From contig NC_082637.1 of the NCBI RefSeq assembly GCF_030936135.1, forward strand, positions 806,001 through 870,000: a DNA stretch of 64,000 nucleotides, given 5' to 3'. A program made the translations under genes and the position numbers. This document shows positions 62,101 through 64,000 of this stretch, piece after piece. Numbering within the stretch: position 1 is the first letter of the stretch; each line of letters opens with the position of its first letter. Below the pieces are notes generated by a model. That model was not told the DNA's origin, did not search any database, and saw only the letters and a program-made list of their open reading frames with translations. The stretch is from Gavia stellata. Taxonomy: Eukaryota > Chordata > Aves > Gaviiformes > Gaviidae.

Positions 62101-63700
62101 TGGAGCTCTTCCTGGCTGTCCTGCTCCTCAGGCACGGGTCCTGCAGCTGCTGGCTAAATTTATGACATGGAAAAGAGGAGCAAGGACTATGGCGTTAGGG
62201 CCAGCAGTGAGAGCCCCAGAGTGCATGGAGCAAGTCAGCAGCAGGGCCAGCACCTCCCTGTCTGCCACCTTTCATTCCTAGCATCCTCAAACTGCGCCAG
62301 GCACTGACAGAGAAGCGCAACTTGCGCTGTAATGGCATGCAGAGGTGCTGCTGGTCATAAATCCAGGTCTGGGGATATCTGCTTCCAGCTGAGAAACGTT
62401 GTTCCTCCCAGCATGCGAAGGAAAAACCTCATAAATGATGCACACCATAAACAGTGCATGTCACTGTGTGCGAGGTGCAGCCTTATTGCAAAGCTTTCCC
62501 ACTGTGCCCGGGCAAAGGCAGAATTTGAGCTTTGAAGAGTCTATTCTTTCTCTTAACGAAGATTTCAGTCTGCAGAGCAAAACCATGCCCATTGCCATAA
62601 ATAATGATTTAGGCATTTTTTTCCCCGGTGCACTGGGCTGAGACCGACACCTGCGTTTCACTTGGGAGCGTAGGCAGAGCGCCGATGCACGACCCTGCCT
62701 GTGCCCGGCCGGCTCCCGGCTCAGCCCCTCAGCCCTGCTCACCGCGCAGGAGTCACCGCAGCCTCCGGCTGGGAGAGACTGCGCTTCCCCCGTGCTGGTT
62801 TTGTCGCTGTAATTTTACCAGCTTTTTCAAAGCACGTACCATGTTCTGGGTAGCAGTCTTCCTGTGGTCGTCGTACAGGTGTGCCAGCACAGCAGGAAGC
62901 AATGTGGGGTGCTGGCACAGCCAGCGCTGCCTGCACCAAGCACTCAGGACCTGTTCGAGCGCTCAGGACCGGTTTGTACCTGGCGCGGCCCCACGGGATG
63001 TCCTGCCCAGCATCGGTCAGACACGCCAACCGCCCTCACCCGTGTCTTCCATAAAAGCTCAGGTGAAAATGCACCCAGATGAACTTTGGGTGGTTGTGGT
63101 ACCCTGCACAGAGCGCCTGGGTGATGATGCAGACTTGGAGTCGGATTGCTGTGTTCAAACTGACGTCCGCATCCTGCGCTACGGACAAGGGCCACGTCCT
63201 TCCCTTTTCCAGGCGGGGTAACCTCTGGCCCCAAAGCTTCACAACTGTCCACCGAGATGGGACTAACCTGGGTGACAGGGCAGGGGGACGGCTCTTGGAG
63301 GAGCGGAGAATTACTAGAGGCCAAATACAGGGTCGGATGGTGGAAGAGGCCATCGCTTAATGTCCCCTGGAAGAGGCAGGCTGGGCTCCCACCAGGCTCT
63401 GGGGGAAGGAGGGAAGAGGGTTGCTGCAGGGGAGGATCCTCGCTTAACCGCAAAGGCTGACCAACATCTGGGGCGGTGCATGAGCTTCTCTGCTGATACA
63501 GCCCCCTGGACTTAAAAAGATCGTCATTTTTTTTTTTTTTAAAAGGATCTGCAGCTTCTTTAGAGCCTAACTGTGCAAACCTAAGAGATGCCCAAGTATA
63601 TATTTTATTTGTCATGTGTGTTTGCAAAGAAAACCGTCAAAATGTAACCCCGGCATAACGCAAGGGATGCCATTATCGGTTTAGCTTCCAAAAATTCAGA
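59196..63700. other. NARS1-FECH intergenic region
   Basis: No gene is supported in these 4.5 kb. The left part is AT-rich and unique. From about 61.7 to 63.5 kb GC content rises and overlapping frames of 90-230 codons appear on both strands; they overlap each other, have no recognisable motifs and are best read as composition effects. A probable decayed interspersed repeat lies at 61600-61750, and a T-run followed by A's at about 63527-63544. Confidence 0.6.
61600..61750. repeat. Probable decayed sauropsid interspersed repeat
   Basis: The stretch reading TTTATCTATGTTGAAATTCA then TCTGGCCACC and AAGGACCGTTTGAAGTTCCT resembles a repeat common in bird, turtle and crocodile genomes (of the type 'tttatcaacattgaatttcatctgcca ... 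gaggtcctt'). I recall the repeat but not its family name; it may be an old CR1-class element. Ends are uncertain. Confidence 0.45.
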
Positions 63701-63962
63701 TATTGGGGTTGGTTTGTTTGGATCTTGGGGTGCTTGAGCTCTCACCGCTGAGCCCTCGGCCCTGTGGTAGCGGTCACACGGGGCCTGCGCCGGACAGCGG
63801 GCGCAGAACCGCCGGAGCGGCTCCGGGCTCGACCCCGGCCCCCTGGGCTCCGCCACCGCCCCCGGCACCGCCCCGCTGCCGTACGGCCATGGGGGCGGTG
63901 CCGGGGGGCGGCGGCGGCGGGGCGGTGGAGGCTGAGGGGTGGCGGCGGGGCCGTCTGAGGGA
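63701..63962 (+). promoter_or_regulatory. FECH: CpG-island promoter of the next gene, probably FECH
   Basis: GC content and CpG density rise steeply from about 63740 to the window end, with GC-box-like GGGGCGG and GGGCGG runs at 63890-63955. The island leads into a start codon at 63963. No TATA box is visible. Confidence 0.6.
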
Positions 63963-64000
63963 ATGCAGGCGACCGCCGCCAAGATGGCCGCCGCTGGTGC
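63963..64000 (+). CDS. FECH: Ferrochelatase first exon, 5' end only (cut by window)
   Basis: ATG at 63963 opens a frame reading MQATAAKMAAAG to the window edge. Human ferrochelatase begins MRSLGANMAAALRAAG, so the spacing of the second Met and the following alanines match. The enzyme inserts iron into protoporphyrin IX in the mitochondrial matrix and has an N-terminal targeting peptide. In human the gene following NARS1 in this orientation is FECH. The call rests on synteny plus twelve residues of low-complexity similarity, so it is probable, not certain. Either Met (63963 or 63984) could start. Confidence 0.6.
   Translation, partial: MQATAAKMAAAG

Noticed and set aside
62628-63627. Overlapping frames of up to 227 codons on both strands between NARS1 and FECH
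   Set aside because: They overlap each other on opposite strands in GC-rich DNA, have no motifs I recognise and no promoter or poly(A) context of their own.

Overview
The window is vertebrate nuclear DNA, most likely from a bird. The interspersed repeats are CR1 (chicken repeat 1) LINE fragments rather than Alu or L1. Introns are short, so a 27-coding-exon gene spans only about 26 kb. All open reading frames longer than an exon are artefacts of GC-rich DNA. The gene order matches human 18q21.31, where FECH, NARS1 and ATP8B1 are adjacent and co-oriented. From memory, this block is Z-linked in chicken; the window itself cannot prove a chromosome.

Layout: positions 1-290 are a CpG-rich stretch with a strong splice donor at 103/104. 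This could be the ATP8B1 promoter and first non-coding exon. About 15 kb of intron-like DNA follows, holding a candidate untranslated exon (2390-2526), an ancient MIR-like SINE relic, simple repeats and an HNF1-like palindrome. ATP8B1 occupies 15122-41367 on the + strand: 27 coding exons, 3759 nt and 1252 residues, with all P4-ATPase motifs intact. Its 3' UTR runs to about 42.5 kb. A short spacer with a CR1 copy then leads into a CpG-island promoter and NARS1 (44081-57839, + strand): 15 coding exons, 1680 nt and 559 residues, an intact class II asparaginyl-tRNA synthetase. About 4.5 kb of intergenic DNA follows. A second CpG island reaches the right edge, where a start codon at 63963 begins what is probably FECH exon 1.

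I assembled both genes exon by exon by splice-site inspection and by remembered similarity to the human proteins. Both total coding lengths are divisible by three with no internal stop, which supports the models.

The three genes do unrelated jobs: phospholipid flipping at the apical membrane, cytosolic Asn-tRNA charging, and the last step of haem synthesis. Their linkage is conserved synteny, not an operon. I found no novel system, CRISPR array, RNA gene or active mobile element. The best second-look items are two GC-AG introns in ATP8B1, an ATF4-type element in the NARS1 promoter, a longer NARS1 N-terminus, and several competing splice sites.
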